This document shows positions 10,886 through 21,609 of a stretch of 64,000 bases of DNA, one piece after another. The position numbers and the translations under genes are program-made. The stretch is from the NCBI GenBank assembly GCA_022606425.2, contig JAHDVF020001325.1:992001-1056000 (forward strand). Direction: 5' to 3'. The stretch comes from Lepidostoma basale. Taxonomy: Eukaryota; Arthropoda; Insecta; Trichoptera; Lepidostomatidae. The notes below the pieces were generated by a model. That model ran no database searches and had not been told where the DNA came from. It saw only the letters and a program-made list of their open reading frames with translations. Numbering within the stretch: the first letter of the stretch is position 1; every line of letters begins with the position of its first letter.

Positions 10886-11123
10886 TATTAAATAAATATG
10901 TTTAAAAGATTTTATATGAGAAAGAACAATCCAAGATTTTCCATAGAGGAAACTTTGTAATAGAAGCTAAGGTTTTCCCCGAATGTGAGTATCTCATTAC
11001 ATGTAATATAATTACACCATTCGTCGCAATTATATCAACGCACAATCAAACAAGAAACCCGGATACATTGAGACTTTACTAACAGATATTCGGAATTTGA
11101 AATACAGCACTATATATTTTCCA
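10886..11123. other. AT-rich gap
   Basis: Nothing recognised. Confidence 0.3.
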
Positions 11124-11294
11124 CTTTAGTTTATTCAATATCTTTATAAAATAATAGTAAAAATATTTAAACACGATAATGTTTCGAAGGTGACCTCCAT
11201 CTTCATGGAGGTCACCTCCGAAACATTGTCGTGTTTAAATATTTTTGTTACTTGTACTCGTATTATATTATAAAGATATTGAAAAAACTAAAGC
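11124..11294. repeat. HHR-B head-to-head palindrome
   Basis: Left arm 11124-11200 and right arm 11205-11294 around a 4-base centre (cttc). Each arm runs from stem II (GGAGGTCACCTCC) through GAAACATTGTC and 'gtgtttaaatatttt'. Both lack the CUGAAGA half, so the palindrome axis falls inside the ribozyme-like core. The right arm carries a short insertion. Confidence 0.75.
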
Positions 11295-11527
11295 GTAAAA
11301 AAGTGTTATGTTTCAAATTCCAATTTACAATGCAATTCCACAAGTGTTAACGCTTTAACTTTTAATAAATTAACAGATTTTCGCCTCTCAAGATAGTGTT
11401 ACATCATTTAATTCTCAAAATAGGAGTAAAAACATAAAAAGGCATGTGAGCAGTTGAGCAGAGAGATAAATGTTTTTTTAATGCGCATTCACAATCGCTG
11501 ATTTCACATTTTGAAATTAGTGTTATA

Positions 11528-11600
11528 CTATTATTAATATTATTTTGTTGAATAGCTCTTTTCATCATTACAGCGCAATTTAAATCAATGTAAGCGGTGG
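11528..11600 (-). mobile_element. tRNA-derived SINE, 3' tail only
   Basis: Antisense of the type 1 SINE tail at 26940-27015: ttgttgaatagctcttt and caatttaaatcaatgtaa. Confidence 0.6.
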
Positions 11601-11616
11601 AAGAACACAAAAACAT

Positions 11617-11795
11617 ACTAACACGGCCCTTCCCCGCAGGGGTAGGCAGGGAGAATGGAGCGCCACACGACTCTATCCTGACACACCTCTCTATTTTCCT
11701 CCATATTCATACAACGAGTCATACACGCACGTCGATTCTTCCGACTTCTAACATGACCAACCTTTAAAATTTTATTAATTTGGGGTAGAAAAAAT
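11617..11795 (-). pseudogene. RTE-A2 3' end
   Basis: The minus frame reads INKILKVGHVRSRKNRRACM, TRCMN, then CQDRVVWRSILPAYPCGE. This is the RTE-A C-terminus with subfamily changes (CQDRVVW for CQERKVW). The (TTAG)n tail is missing. Confidence 0.75.
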
Positions 11796-11829
11796 AATAA
11801 CAAATGAAATGCGGATAGAAAATAACCAT

Positions 11830-12068
11830 GGAGAGATCAGGAATACCTTTGAAAAGCTCATTATCATGGACAATATAGAGGGAAAGCGACTACAAAGACG
11901 ACGACCAAACCGCTGGTCTGATAAAATCAGGACACTGACTGGTCTCTCATTAGCTGCAGCCTAGAAACTGACGGATGATAGGATCACATGGCGTGCATGG
12001 TCAATAGTTTACAGGATGGACACGACCCTCAATCATGAGGAATATGACAAAGAAGAAGAAGAAGAAAA
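11830..12068 (+). pseudogene. RTE-E non-LTR fragment with (GAA)n tail
   Basis: A plus frame gives FEKLIIMDNIEGKRLQRRRP, NRWSDKIRTLTGLSLAAA, stop, KLTDDRITWRAW, ending in gaagaagaagaagaa. This is the RRRPxRWxDxI...DRxxWR pattern of RTE-like C-termini. Only the last ~75 codons remain. Confidence 0.65.
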
Positions 12069-12484
12069 CGAACGTTTTCATTAATGTAAAATATTTATTA
12101 TGGAGTCTTCCTATTTTTTTTTGGGAATAATAAATAAATGAAAGGGATCTTAGATATGTACTTGTTTCGAGTTGTCCTCTTCTACTGATGTTTCGGAGAT
12201 TTTTGTATTCTCCATTTTCATGATAATTGCTAATTAATTAACATCGTCACTGCAACGATCTCCAAAATAATAGTGAAGATGACATCGCGAGGCTCGAACA
12301 TACCCGAGATCCCAAATAATTTTTCAATTGTGATAATTTTCATACATCTTGCTAAATTAGATAAATTCCGTACAGAGCAATCGTTTGCCCTTATAAAGGA
12401 CTGTGAACCATAAGCCTATTTTAATTATTGAATGTTTTTCGTTGAGGTTTAATATAAATAAATAAATAAAATAAATTGTTTATT
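12069..12484. other. AT-rich gap
   Basis: No recognised gene or shared repeat. Confidence 0.3.
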
Positions 12485-12580
12485 CCACTTCTTCTAGATC
12501 TGCACAGAGTCGGCAGTTCGCTGCCATCTTTTAGACTAGAAGATGGCAGCGAGCTGTCGAAATCGGTCGAAACTAGAAGG
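12485..12580. repeat. HHR-C inverted pair
   Basis: Head-to-head halves: minus (cggcagttcgctgccatctt) at 12510-12530 and plus at 12533-12575. The inner core reads tagAAGA, T, GGCAGC-GA-GCTGTC, GAAAT-CGGT-C: hammerhead-like layout with a complete 6-bp stem II and a degraded 5' core. Confidence 0.6.
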
Positions 12581-13490
12581 ACTAATAAAATTAAACTAAA
12601 TTTAGATTAGTTTTTTTTATAATACATAAAACGTTAACTATTAAAAATGTGGTTTAAAAATTATTAAATTTATATTAGAAATATAAAATTGGCTATAAAT
12701 TGCTACCGACCCAATTATAATTTTTAAAAACGTGTTTATGGTATAGATTGCTATTCCAAAATAGCAAAACTTTACATAACACAACCTTTTGTAAGTTAAC
12801 CAAATATTATGTGTACAAGTATTTCTTATACATACGGATTGGCATAGTCATAATCCATTGTTCTTAATGTATAATCTATCTAGCTCGGGCGGTGGCCGAA
12901 ATTGCTTATAAAACAGTTCAACGGCCTATAATACATGAGGTTAACACATTATTTTAAATAATGATCGTAAAAATATAACCTGAACCAAAATTGGTGAAAA
13001 TTTTTTTTTGTTCAGAGCTGTTTTAAAATTTGCAATCGGACATACAATAAAAATTATGTTTGTTAAACATTTGATACGCTTTCAATTATGAATTTGATTT
13101 TTTACAAATCTTTATTTCAAACTCAACTTAGGTAAACAGCGTATTCGTAAATATAAACAATAAATAGTTGAAATTCATTTACTTTATGAACATAAATAAT
13201 AGAATTTCACAGCTTGTAAATTATATTTACAAATAATAGAATCATTAATTGTTTATGGCGTGTCAATCAATTTACGAGTATTAAAAGGAAAAATCTACGT
13301 TGTGATAAGGTTTCCATTTTACATCTTTACAAATTAATTATAGGTGTTTGAAATATGTGGATGAATAGTTTAAAATAACGAAATTATAAATTGTATTATA
13401 CAATAATATTGAAAATATAAGAATTCTATTGAATGCGGAATCATAATTTAAAAAATGTTAAAAATAATTTTAAAACACTTTTATATTTAG
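12581..13490. other. AT-rich gap
   Basis: Very AT-rich; no gene, no shared repeat recognised. Confidence 0.35.
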
Positions 13491-13493
13491 TTT

Positions 13494-13825
13494 TAACACC
13501 ACTTTATTTGTGTTAACGAACTAACCGGTTTCAAATTGTGAAACCTCACAAGGTTACGGCAAGGTCTTCAAGTGTACATTTTGGCAGTTTTTTTTAACTA
13601 TCAATCAGAAAAATGCTAATATTGTTATTAGATTTTTTTTTGACAGATAATTTATTATAAATAATTAAAACAAAAAATTAACCTACTTGGAATTAAACTG
13701 AATACATTATATCTAATAAATTAATTTAAAATAAAAAAAATGTTTTCATTATTAATCAATTAAAGTTTCTGTAATCCTGAGCGAAACCGGTTGGTTCGTT
13801 AAAAGTAAAATGGTGTAAAAACAAA
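13494..13825. repeat. HHR-G inverted pair
   Basis: Left arm 13496-13532 (caccactttatttgtg, ttaacgaactaaccggtttc) and right arm about 13785-13822 (gaaaccggttggttcgttaa, ...atggtgta). Ribozyme cores are decayed: the left has CTTGTGA for CTGANGA, the right has lost stem II. The outer end (...aaagtggtgta) is shared with HHR-F and with 46877-47033. Confidence 0.55.
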
Positions 13826-14542
13826 ACATTAAAGTGTTTTTAATTATTTTATTATTATTCTACACCACAAAATTAATTCTTCACACGAAAGTATAAAAAA
13901 TTGTTACGTAAAAATATTTAAACGAAAAGGCCCTTGCGGGACTTGCTCAACTTGCTTGCTTGTATTGTAATTACACCAAGATTAATTACCCTATTTACCT
14001 GTCCGGTAGTAAGTTTTTTTGAACTCAATAAAATATATAAAAATTTAATTCAAAGTTGCGATAATTTACACTTAGGAACTTATAAAAAAAAAATCAATAT
14101 AAGCGATTTAAATGGGAAAAATAAACGCTTTTTCATAAATAGTCGACCATCAATCTGTTTGAACAAATAATTTATTTATTTGACAAAATTGAGATAACGT
14201 TAAGATAAATGGGAAGTACGAAATATTGATTTTCTTTTCAATTAAAATTATCTAAAATAAATTGCAGCCTAAGATTAAAAGGTTGGCAAGCAACATGGGA
14301 GCGATGACGTCACGGAATATTTAAAATGTAAATGACTCCGTCGGTATTATAGTTACATTGCTATTATAAAATGTTTCACAGAATATTTGGGAATAAATTT
14401 AGTAGTAGTTTATTTGTAGACGCAACCGTACCGGTACTGTCATGCCACCGGACAAGTTAATGATTAGTTTTATAAGTACCACGTCAGTTGGTTTTACATA
14501 TATTACAGTTGTACATATATTTTAGAATTCAACAGCTACACA
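13826..14542. other. AT-rich flank of the GC-rich block
   Basis: A palindromic TGACGTCA (CRE-type octamer) is at 14305-14312; with no gene anchored beside it, a regulatory role is unproven. A 78-codon ATG frame at 13934-14170 has no recognisable features. Confidence 0.3.
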
Positions 14543-14986
14543 TCAAGGTACCTCGCAGACCGCGAAGGGGACATCCGCGCTGCCGAAGCCGACGATCCTC
14601 TCCGGGGGTGTTCTCTGCAGGCGGGCCTCCCAGTGCGTGCAGGAGTACGCCCGCGGCGGGCTGCCCACGGGCGGAGGGCAGGGCTGGCCGGCCTCCGCCT
14701 CGGGGAGCTCGTGGGCCGAGCGGCTGCCGCGGAGGCCGGACGACTCGCTGTCCCCGGGCTTGAGCGTCAGGGAGCGGGAATGGTGCAGGGAAGGGGGGGC
14801 CGCGAGCGCGTCCGCGTGCTTGTGATAATTCTCCGGCAAATGGTGGAACTGTTTACTCACCGGCGCCTGCTTGGTCGCTTGCTTGGCGGCCTTCACAGGC
14901 GGTTTCTTTACGCCCGTTTTTCCCTGCGCTTTGTTCTGCCGCGCTTTCCTACTCGCGATTGACGCGCCCCCGGCAGCCGCATACAT
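14543..14986 (-). CDS. Candidate host exon (GC-rich, 147-codon frame)
   Basis: This minus-strand ATG frame (ATG at 14984-14986, preceded by cgcgtaaag) sits in a sharply bounded block of high GC and many CpGs in AT-rich repeat DNA. The protein begins MYAAAGGASIASRKARQNKA, is rich in Lys/Ala/Gln to about residue 42, then low-complexity Pro/Ser/His, and ends ERIVGFGSADVPFAVCEVP. I do not recognise the family. A strong donor-like GTGAGT follows codon 42 and a weaker GAG|GTACCT lies at the 3' end, so it may be a first coding exon ending at either site; downstream exons would lie at lower coordinates and are not identifiable. The plus strand is also open, as expected for GC-rich DNA, so openness alone is weak evidence. 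Confidence 0.35.
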   Translation of the reverse strand: MYAAAGGASIASRKARQNKAQGKTGVKKPPVKAAKQATKQAPVSKQFHHLPENYHKHADALAAPPSLHHSRSLTLKPGDSESSGLRGSRSAHELPEAEAGQPCPPPVGSPPRAYSCTHWEARLQRTPPERIVGFGSADVPFAVCEVP

Positions 14987-16228
14987 CTTTACGCGGTTCT
15001 TTTAGATTTAATTCTTTATCATTTGTAAAAAATAGTTTAAACACTATTCGTTTCAAATCATCAGGAAGTCACGTGTTAATGTGGATAATCTATCAAATGA
15101 ATAATCTATAAAAAATTGGAAAACGTACGTTTGTGCCGTATTAAAAACTAATCAATATTTTCGTCATTCGATTTATAAACATTTCATATTTATTAAACGT
15201 ACTTTAAATTCTATATTGTCGTCTTTTATCAATAGTAATTTTACACATTTATAACTATAACAATTTGTTAAAAATCTAGTTCGGATCAACTTAACGACTC
15301 CTTACATTAGCGTATCAACAATGATTATGTTTCTCTGGTATAGTTTACACCACTAACTAATTGAACAACGATCCAGTCTAATTTTGACAACTCATACAGC
15401 GTATTGCTTTCATAGTATCAACCGAAAATATTCCCTAAACGAACGTCTCAGTGCGTTTCTCATATATTTTGTGGAATCGATTATTCCCGCAAACGATCGC
15501 TTCACCTCCTATAAGACACAAAGGGATATATCTCCATATATTGCTAATATTGCTCTACTCCAGGTTAAATGTAACCCAACACAGTGGTATATTTCAGCCG
15601 ATCGGTAACGAAACGTAGAATAAAACTGTATCTAAACAAATAAGTATTTAAAAAACTTGTATATTTAATTAAAAAATCTAAATCTATTCATACGTATGAT
15701 TTTGGTAGTTTTTATAAAACTCGTGCAAAAAATCAAATGTGTAAATTTGTATATATTAATCAAACTACCCTGTTAACTTGTCAAGGAAACCCGACAAATA
15801 GGGCCCGATGAATTCAAAACTTCTCGTGTAAAAATAATGAAAATGCGATTGAAAGGAATAGGTTTTATTGTGGTTGGATTCTGGTTTCCATCCTGGACCA
15901 GCAAAGGCCCGGGGGGCGGACAGGACCGAGGGGGCAAGGGAGGGGTAGGATGAGAGCAGCCAAAAAAGCCAAAGAGGTTCGCCATGTCTGTGGGGAACAA
16001 TACACAACTGGTAGAACAATATCCGATGACCATAGATATGGATCATAGCTACAGAGGTTTCGTTTTATTAAACCATAGATAATTAAATAAACTTCATCCA
16101 TTTGATAATCAAAATTCACCACAATTTGAATTAAGAATTTATTTGTAAATTGAAATTATTGGTACAGAAGGTAGCAAATTAATAAATAGTGCTTATATAT
16201 TTAATTACAAACTGTTAAATTAAAAAAA
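14987..16228. other. Upstream region and mixed spacer
   Basis: If 14543-14986 is a first exon, its promoter would lie here; no TATA box or initiator could be fixed. A patch at about 15890-16010 is less AT-rich (cccggggggcggacagg) with short frames on the minus strand that I cannot assign. Confidence 0.3.
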
Positions 16229-16262
16229 CTTTGTTTTATGTATCACAATTGTATTTTAATTT

Positions 16263-16309
16263 TACGCAACAGCTGTTTCGTTAACTTATGTTGACATCAT
16301 CAGGCGTTA
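16263..16309 (-). ncRNA. Hammerhead-like motif, family E
   Basis: Minus strand: CTGATGA (16297-16303), extra T, stem II GTCAAC-ATAA-GTTAAC (one mismatch), GAAA, palindromic ACAGCTGT, then U. Flanks ACGC and GCGT form stem I. All core bases except the extra T fit the hammerhead consensus. It is among the best-preserved examples in the window. Confidence 0.65.
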
Positions 16310-16372
16310 CAATAATATATCAAATGTAAAATTTTCTAAAAATCATGAAAATTTGACATTCCATATATTATT

Positions 16373-16421
16373 GTAACACCTGATGATATCAACATAGGTT
16401 TACGAAATAGCTGTCGCGTAA
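16373..16421 (+). ncRNA. Hammerhead-like motif, family E
   Basis: Plus strand: CTGATGA (16380-16386), extra T, ATCAAC...GTTTAC, GAAA, TAGCTGT, C. Stem I and II have drifted relative to the partner unit. Confidence 0.55.
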
Positions 16422-16456
16422 AATAAAAATACAATTGTGATACATAAAAAACTTTT

Positions 16457-17766
16457 TTTTAAATTGAACAGTTTATAATGTTAAAGTATCATTATATTTC
16501 GGCCAAAACAATGGACTAATATATTTAATTAATTTCGGTTTTTATAGAGGCGTTTAAAATACAATGATTTGAAAGCGTTCTGAACCAAAATATATTTTTT
16601 ATTATTTTAATAGTGTAATATCTATTTTTTAGGCGAAGTACTGAAAGATTTCTTATTTCTTGAGAAATAATATATATATCTCAGAAAATCTGTATATTTT
16701 TATTTATTCAAATATTAAAATATACGCTGTAATTCACAATTTATAGGTATTTAATAAATATGGAATATTTTTAAGTTTTTAGTTTGTGATGTCGAAAACC
16801 TCCATATATATGATTCCACATAATAATTGATAGTGTATTACAGTTGAACAAAAATTGAAGAGACAAAGATGCCTCATAATTTAGGATTTTATACTACTAT
16901 CATCTCAGAAACAAATACAAATGAAACAATTTTTTTTGGCAAAGTTTCTTATTTTAGAAAAAGGAAATTCAGTGTATCTGAAATTTTAATTCTAATATAC
17001 TTACAAGAGGACACAAGTTATAACAAAATACATTGTTTTGATTTGAATTTGAAATATATTTATTTAATAATTAATAAACATAAATATTAAATATTTCATG
17101 AATACATATTGTATAAATAATATTTTTCAGAGTGTATTTTGGTGAAGGGTAAATATTTTGACGTTTATTAGAATAATATTATAATATATTATTATATAAT
17201 AATATTTAAATAATAACTTCCATTCAAAGGATTACGAAATACTATATTACGGATTAGATAAACAGAGATTTGTCTATTTTTAATTTACTGTTCACCATGA
17301 TACAATCTTTATAATAAAACAAATTAATATATCTAACAGTTTATCTAGAAAAAATAAACATTCAAAGCAGAAGGGGTTTGTTCATAATTTATACAAAATT
17401 TTACAAACATAATAATGTGTGATATAATGCATCAGTATTGATTTCTAATATTTATATGATAATATACATACACATAACCGTACGAAGTTTTATATAATAA
17501 TTCAGGGAAATTTCATGTATAAGACAATCTCATCTCCTGATCCAATTAACAGGAGTAACAAATATAATAAAAAAATTCAAAAGAAAATCATTGAAGGTCA
17601 ATTGAAGAAAATCATTGAAGGTGAATCATTCAACAAAGATATAAAATTGAATATTAAAATATATCCATCATAAGAGTAATATAATAGTTTTAATTTATTA
17701 TTTTTTGAGAAATGGTGTAAACTGCATTTTCAGTATATTGCATCAGTTTCAGTTAATTACATATTG
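16457..17766. other. AT-rich gap
   Basis: No gene recognised. A 24-bp direct duplication (aaaatcattgaaggt core) lies at about 17581-17629. Confidence 0.35.
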
Positions 17767-18189
17767 TTTGTTTTTGAATGTATACAAATACTTGTAGACA
17801 AATACTGGATTTTACCCATTGCGGGTTAATCATTTTTAAGGATTAATTGTATCTCAATAGAGATGAAGATGTAAATTGTTTTTGGAAACAGAATATGGTT
17901 GTCGACGCGTTTACAGGACTTATGACCTGTCATTGGTTGGGTTAAGCGATCGCTTTATACTAACAACATTTCCCATTCCTCCCTTCTTACGACCACCACG
18001 TCTGACAATTTTTTGAAAGATGTATATATGCTACTATGTTGAGACACACTTCACATTTTTTAAGTCAATCTATAATAGTGCCATCTATTAATAATATATG
18101 TAAACATTAAGCAGAAAACCTTTATAAATGGGTAAAATGGGTAAAATCCAGTATTTGTCTACAAGTATTTGTATACATTCAAAAACAAA
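17767..18189 (+). mobile_element. MITE-M, complete copy with TIRs
   Basis: Left end tttgtttttgaatgtatac, continuing aaatacttgtagacaaatac and tggattttaccc, is mirrored at the right end for about 50 bp. The interior carries the family signature (ttgtatctcaatagagatga, acctgtcattggttgggtta, agatgtatatatgct). About 420 bp, no transposase. No obvious target-site duplication, so the superfamily is open. Confidence 0.75.
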
Positions 18190-18720
18190 TTGTAGAAAAT
18201 TGGTCCAAGTTAAAAGCATAAAAATTGGAGATTGGATCTCCAGGCGTTGTCTAGCAATGTATGATAGTTGCGTAGCCTTTCACATTGCACTTTGTCTACT
18301 TTGTTCTGAAGACATTAAAACTGGAATTATTGTTCTCTACCATAATTATTTCCCAGAATTATTATATAACACCTCGTATACATAAGTCAAAAATAATATA
18401 CAAAACACATAAATTTATATACAATTTTACTGCAATCACTATCTACTTCGAATTTCAAATTGTCAAGATATCAAAATACAAACAATACATTAACATACAA
18501 TTACATAAACATTTTATACAAACAGTCATGCAATAACAAATGTATTCTAATTACAAAACACATAATAAAAAATAAAACGTGTGTAGGTACTTATAAGTCG
18601 TGTTCATTCCGAAAATTTGGTGAAAACATATTTTCCTATTATATTATTATTGTAAACATTTATATTACATTATTGATGGTTGTAGTTTTTTTTTTTTTTT
18701 TTTTGTAAAACTCCATTATA
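18190..18720. other. AT-rich gap with poly-T run
   Basis: Overlapping short frames only. Poly-T at 18688-18706. Confidence 0.35.
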
Positions 18721-18723
18721 CAT

Positions 18724-18799
18724 TAAAATGAAAACACGACTGTTTTATCGGTTTTACAGATTCCTGTAAAACCGATAAAATAGTTGTGTTTTCATTATA
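18724..18799. repeat. Long hairpin (36-bp arms, 4-base loop)
   Basis: Left arm 18724-18759 (...gttttatcggttttacag) and right arm 18764-18799 (ctgtaaaaccgataaaat...), with only one or two mismatches. The aaccgat block recalls the ACCGGT repeats, but no core is present. Confidence 0.8.
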
Positions 18800-18902
18800 A
18801 ATTATTTTACATCTAAATCAATGTTAGTGGAACTGTGACGATTTTTAAATCCAATAAATATTATTCTTTCGAAAAAAAGAATAATATTTAATAAAAATTA
18901 TT

Positions 18903-19150
18903 TTTTACACAAAGAGAACCACATCTGAGATGGTACGGCATAAGATCCCAGTTAACACGAAGGATGATGGAGATAGACCAGTGACTCAGAGGACGTGGTA
19001 GATCCGAGTTGGCGTGGATGGAATTATCAACAGGAGTTTGAAATGAGACCAAGTCCCACCAGACGCAATCCAAGACAGGCAGTCCTGAAGACGCTAAACG
19101 AGATGAGTCGAAACCAAGTATGGCTAGGAAGAATAAGGAGAAGAAGATTT
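18903..19150 (+). pseudogene. RTE-F non-LTR fragment
   Basis: The plus frame begins ENHLRWYGIRSQLTRRMMEI, followed by LRGRGRSELAWME after a stop. It resembles the post-RT HLRWYGH...RGRPxxRW region of RTE-like ORFs and ends in aataaggagaagaagat, a possible tail. Confidence 0.5.
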
Positions 19151-19295
19151 TGAACTATTCAAAGAAAGACGCGATTTATTCAGATTTTCTACTAATTTTA
19201 AATATTATTATTTACTTATGAATTGTATTTTAAATGTTTATTAAATAATCTTCTATTAATGGATAGGGGTTTTATAAAACATTATTATAATATAA

Positions 19296-19695
19296 AGGGT
19301 GTTTTTTTAAAGGTTTGGTTTTTAAACTGGCAATATTGTTTTTAAAGACTGTTAATTTGACAATTAATAGTTGATTTGTAGTTAGTACGTTTTGCCATTT
19401 TACCATAAATAGACTAACGTCAGAACAGCGCTTGGGAATTGTGCAAATGTGTTTTGAAAATCATGATTCTGTTCGCTAAACTTATCGTGCACTACGTCCA
19501 TTTTACTGTCGACATAATCGTTCATCCGAGCAAGTTATTCGGAAGACCATGGATCGTTTTCGCGCCACGTACACTCTAGTGGATAATACGCATCCACAAA
19601 TAAAATTTGATTTCACGATTGCGCTTCATTCGAGCTAGCCGTGGCGCTCATATGCCCGAAATCATATTAAAACAATAATGGCATAAATTATCTAT
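19296..19695 (+). mobile_element. Tc1/mariner-like deletion derivative, copy 1
   Basis: Left TIR agggtgtttttttaaagg matches the right TIR of copy 2 at 24499-24984. The interior encodes a degraded N-terminal helix-turn-helix domain: EQRLGIVQMCFENHDSVR, stop, then TYRALRPFYC and SEQVIRKTMDRFRATYTLVD. The catalytic domain and right TIR are missing. Confidence 0.7.
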
Positions 19696-20515
19696 TAAAT
19701 AAAGCCAATATCATCTCCATATATATACATATATAAACACTAGTTACAAATTTGTTTCGCCAAGCGAAGGCATTCTCAAACTCGTGGTTTGAAATAGAAA
19801 AATGCGTCGAAAAACCATATTACTCTTGAATCATGAAAACTTGAATCATTTGTGAAAATCTGAGCACGTGGGTAACTTTTTTTTTACATAATCCGTGCGT
19901 GATTTGGTAAGTCGTTTCGTGTTCGATTATTATCGCCAGAGAATCGCGAAGGAAAAAGTTTCAAGATTGGAATTTGTTTCTAATTAACAAATAGTCCAAA
20001 ACCAAGTGATTCATACTAAAGACTTCTGATAAGAACTACGTTAAAACTTGCAAAATTATATTTTTAATTAATTAATAATTTGGTCAAAATATTTTTTATA
20101 GAACCTGTGTGAGACTTATTAGTGTTGGAAATAATTTCTTTTTTGTAGAAGATCATGGGATTGATAATAATAATGATATTCAAATAATATTTTATTCCAA
20201 TGAGTTGTACTCCTAGTGTGTTCACTTCTTAACTTTTAGGATGACCTTAATATAGAGACAGATAGTATAAAACTATCATAATTTATTAGTGGTCAAATCA
20301 AGAAATTATACTGATTAAAGTGTTAACGTAAATATCTCATATTTGTAAATAAAATGTAAATACCTCAAATTTTTTGCACGGTGTTATAAGGTTTGATGTT
20401 TTATTTACTTAAAAAAAGGAAAATAATATTACGTATTTTTACTGGAATAATTAAACAACGCGATTCTTAGAAACAGAAAATATTAATACTCCTAAAAATA
20501 ATTAATGTTTTTAAT
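19696..20515. other. AT-rich gap
   Basis: No gene recognised. A tttcgccaagcgaag-like piece near 19755 might be an old hammerhead-like remnant. Confidence 0.3.
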
Positions 20516-20517
20516 TA

Positions 20518-20762
20518 AAATTTCTTGGTAGAAGTTCATTTTAAATAATGAAAACAAAAAAATATATATAAAATTTCTTTATTATAATGTATTTAGTGTG
20601 CTTCCACTTGTGTTTATGTTCGACCGGTTTCGGCAGCTTGCTGCCACACCTGACGATGGCAGCAAGTTGCCGAAACCGGTGGAACATAAACACAAGTGGA
20701 AGCACACTAAATACATAATAATAAAGAAAATTTGTAAAATTTCTTTTTGTTTTCATTGTTCT
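20518..20762. repeat. HHR-C head-to-head pair
   Basis: Left unit (minus, ~20518-20645) and right unit (plus, ~20640-20762) share cacaagtggaagcacacta, aatacat, ataaagaaa, aaaatttc and gttttcatt. They meet at the ribozyme-like core. Confidence 0.8.
20645..20685 (+). ncRNA. Hammerhead-like motif, family C
   Basis: CTGACGA (20650-20656), extra T, stem II GGCA...TGCC, GAAA, ACCGGT, then G. The final G would block cleavage in a standard NUH rule; the partner unit and 51614-51655 have C at this position. Confidence 0.55.
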
Positions 20763-20765
20763 AAT

Positions 20766-20851
20766 TAACTTACTTACACGGTAGGAAGAAAGAATGGACC
20801 GCCACACTGTTTTCCTGACATACTTCACTCGTTTCCTCAACATTCATACAG
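20766..20851 (-). pseudogene. RTE-A 3' end fragment
   Basis: Antisense of the RTE-A C-terminal codons (taggaagaaagaatggac, cctcaacattcatacag). Under 100 bp. Confidence 0.55.
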
Positions 20852-21607
20852 AAATACAAATTGTGTTTTAGAGTGTTTAAGGCTCGACACCAGAGAGTGC
20901 CAATGTATACGAGTATTTCGGACCTCTGCGTGTCGCCCATGCCAAGTAAAAACAAATGCGAACAAAATTACGATTCCAGACAGAGCCAATAAAGCAATTT
21001 CTACAATCGTGCTTTCAGCGTTGCGGGTCCGTTGGCGTGGAATAGCCTCCATGTTAGTTTTAAGTATGAAAATAATGATGTTAAATTTAAGAAACTGCTA
21101 AAGTAATTGTAAAAAGTAAACTGCTAGAATAATTAATTTTACAAAACAGCGCACCAAAAATATAAATAATAATAATAATAACAACAATAATAATAATAAT
21201 TTAAAGTTGTCATTCGCATTTAAAACGATAAACGTATCAGACGGTTTATAAACGTGCTCAAATATTTCAAATAGAAAATAGTCACACTTTTTTTCTTAAT
21301 CAAAGAACAAACGTATGAATATTTTTTTGTAGAGTTTTAATTTTTAAAACTTTAACACAGTTCTATATATTCTAATAAAGATATTTTTTAAATAATACTT
21401 TAATTAATTTTACAGACAAATCTTAATTTTTGATGCATTTTGTTACTCTTTTACGCGTTTTTGATGGTTCGTATCTACAATGTAAAAAAATAATTAAAGT
21501 TATAGTTTTTTATAGTTCAGTTTACAATAAAAAGCAAAAAAAATTAAAAACCAATTTAATAAATTATTCATTGAGAATGCAAATTCATATTTGTTATTTG
21601 TTTTATA
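20852..21607. other. AT-rich gap with (AAT)n
   Basis: Microsatellite of AAT/AAC triplets at 21166-21202. No gene recognised. Confidence 0.4.
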
Positions 21608-21609
21608 TA

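Larger units (their letters stand above)
16229..16456. repeat. HHR-E inverted pair
   Basis: Left arm about 16233-16322 and right arm about 16355-16450 are reverse complements (tatcacaattgtatttta / aaaatacaattgtgata). Each arm carries its own hammerhead-like core; the spacer is about 35 bp. Confidence 0.8.

Noticed and set aside
14305..14312. CRE-like TGACGTCA as a promoter element
   Set aside because: A single octamer with no anchored transcription start; another occurs near 59002 in a spacer.
14488..14962. Plus-strand frames across the GC-rich block
   Set aside because: GC-rich DNA leaves stops rare. The minus frame has an ATG at the block edge and donor-like sites; the plus frames have neither.
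18460..18708. 82-codon and overlapping 83-codon frames
   Set aside because: Overlapping low-complexity frames in AT-rich DNA ending in poly-T.
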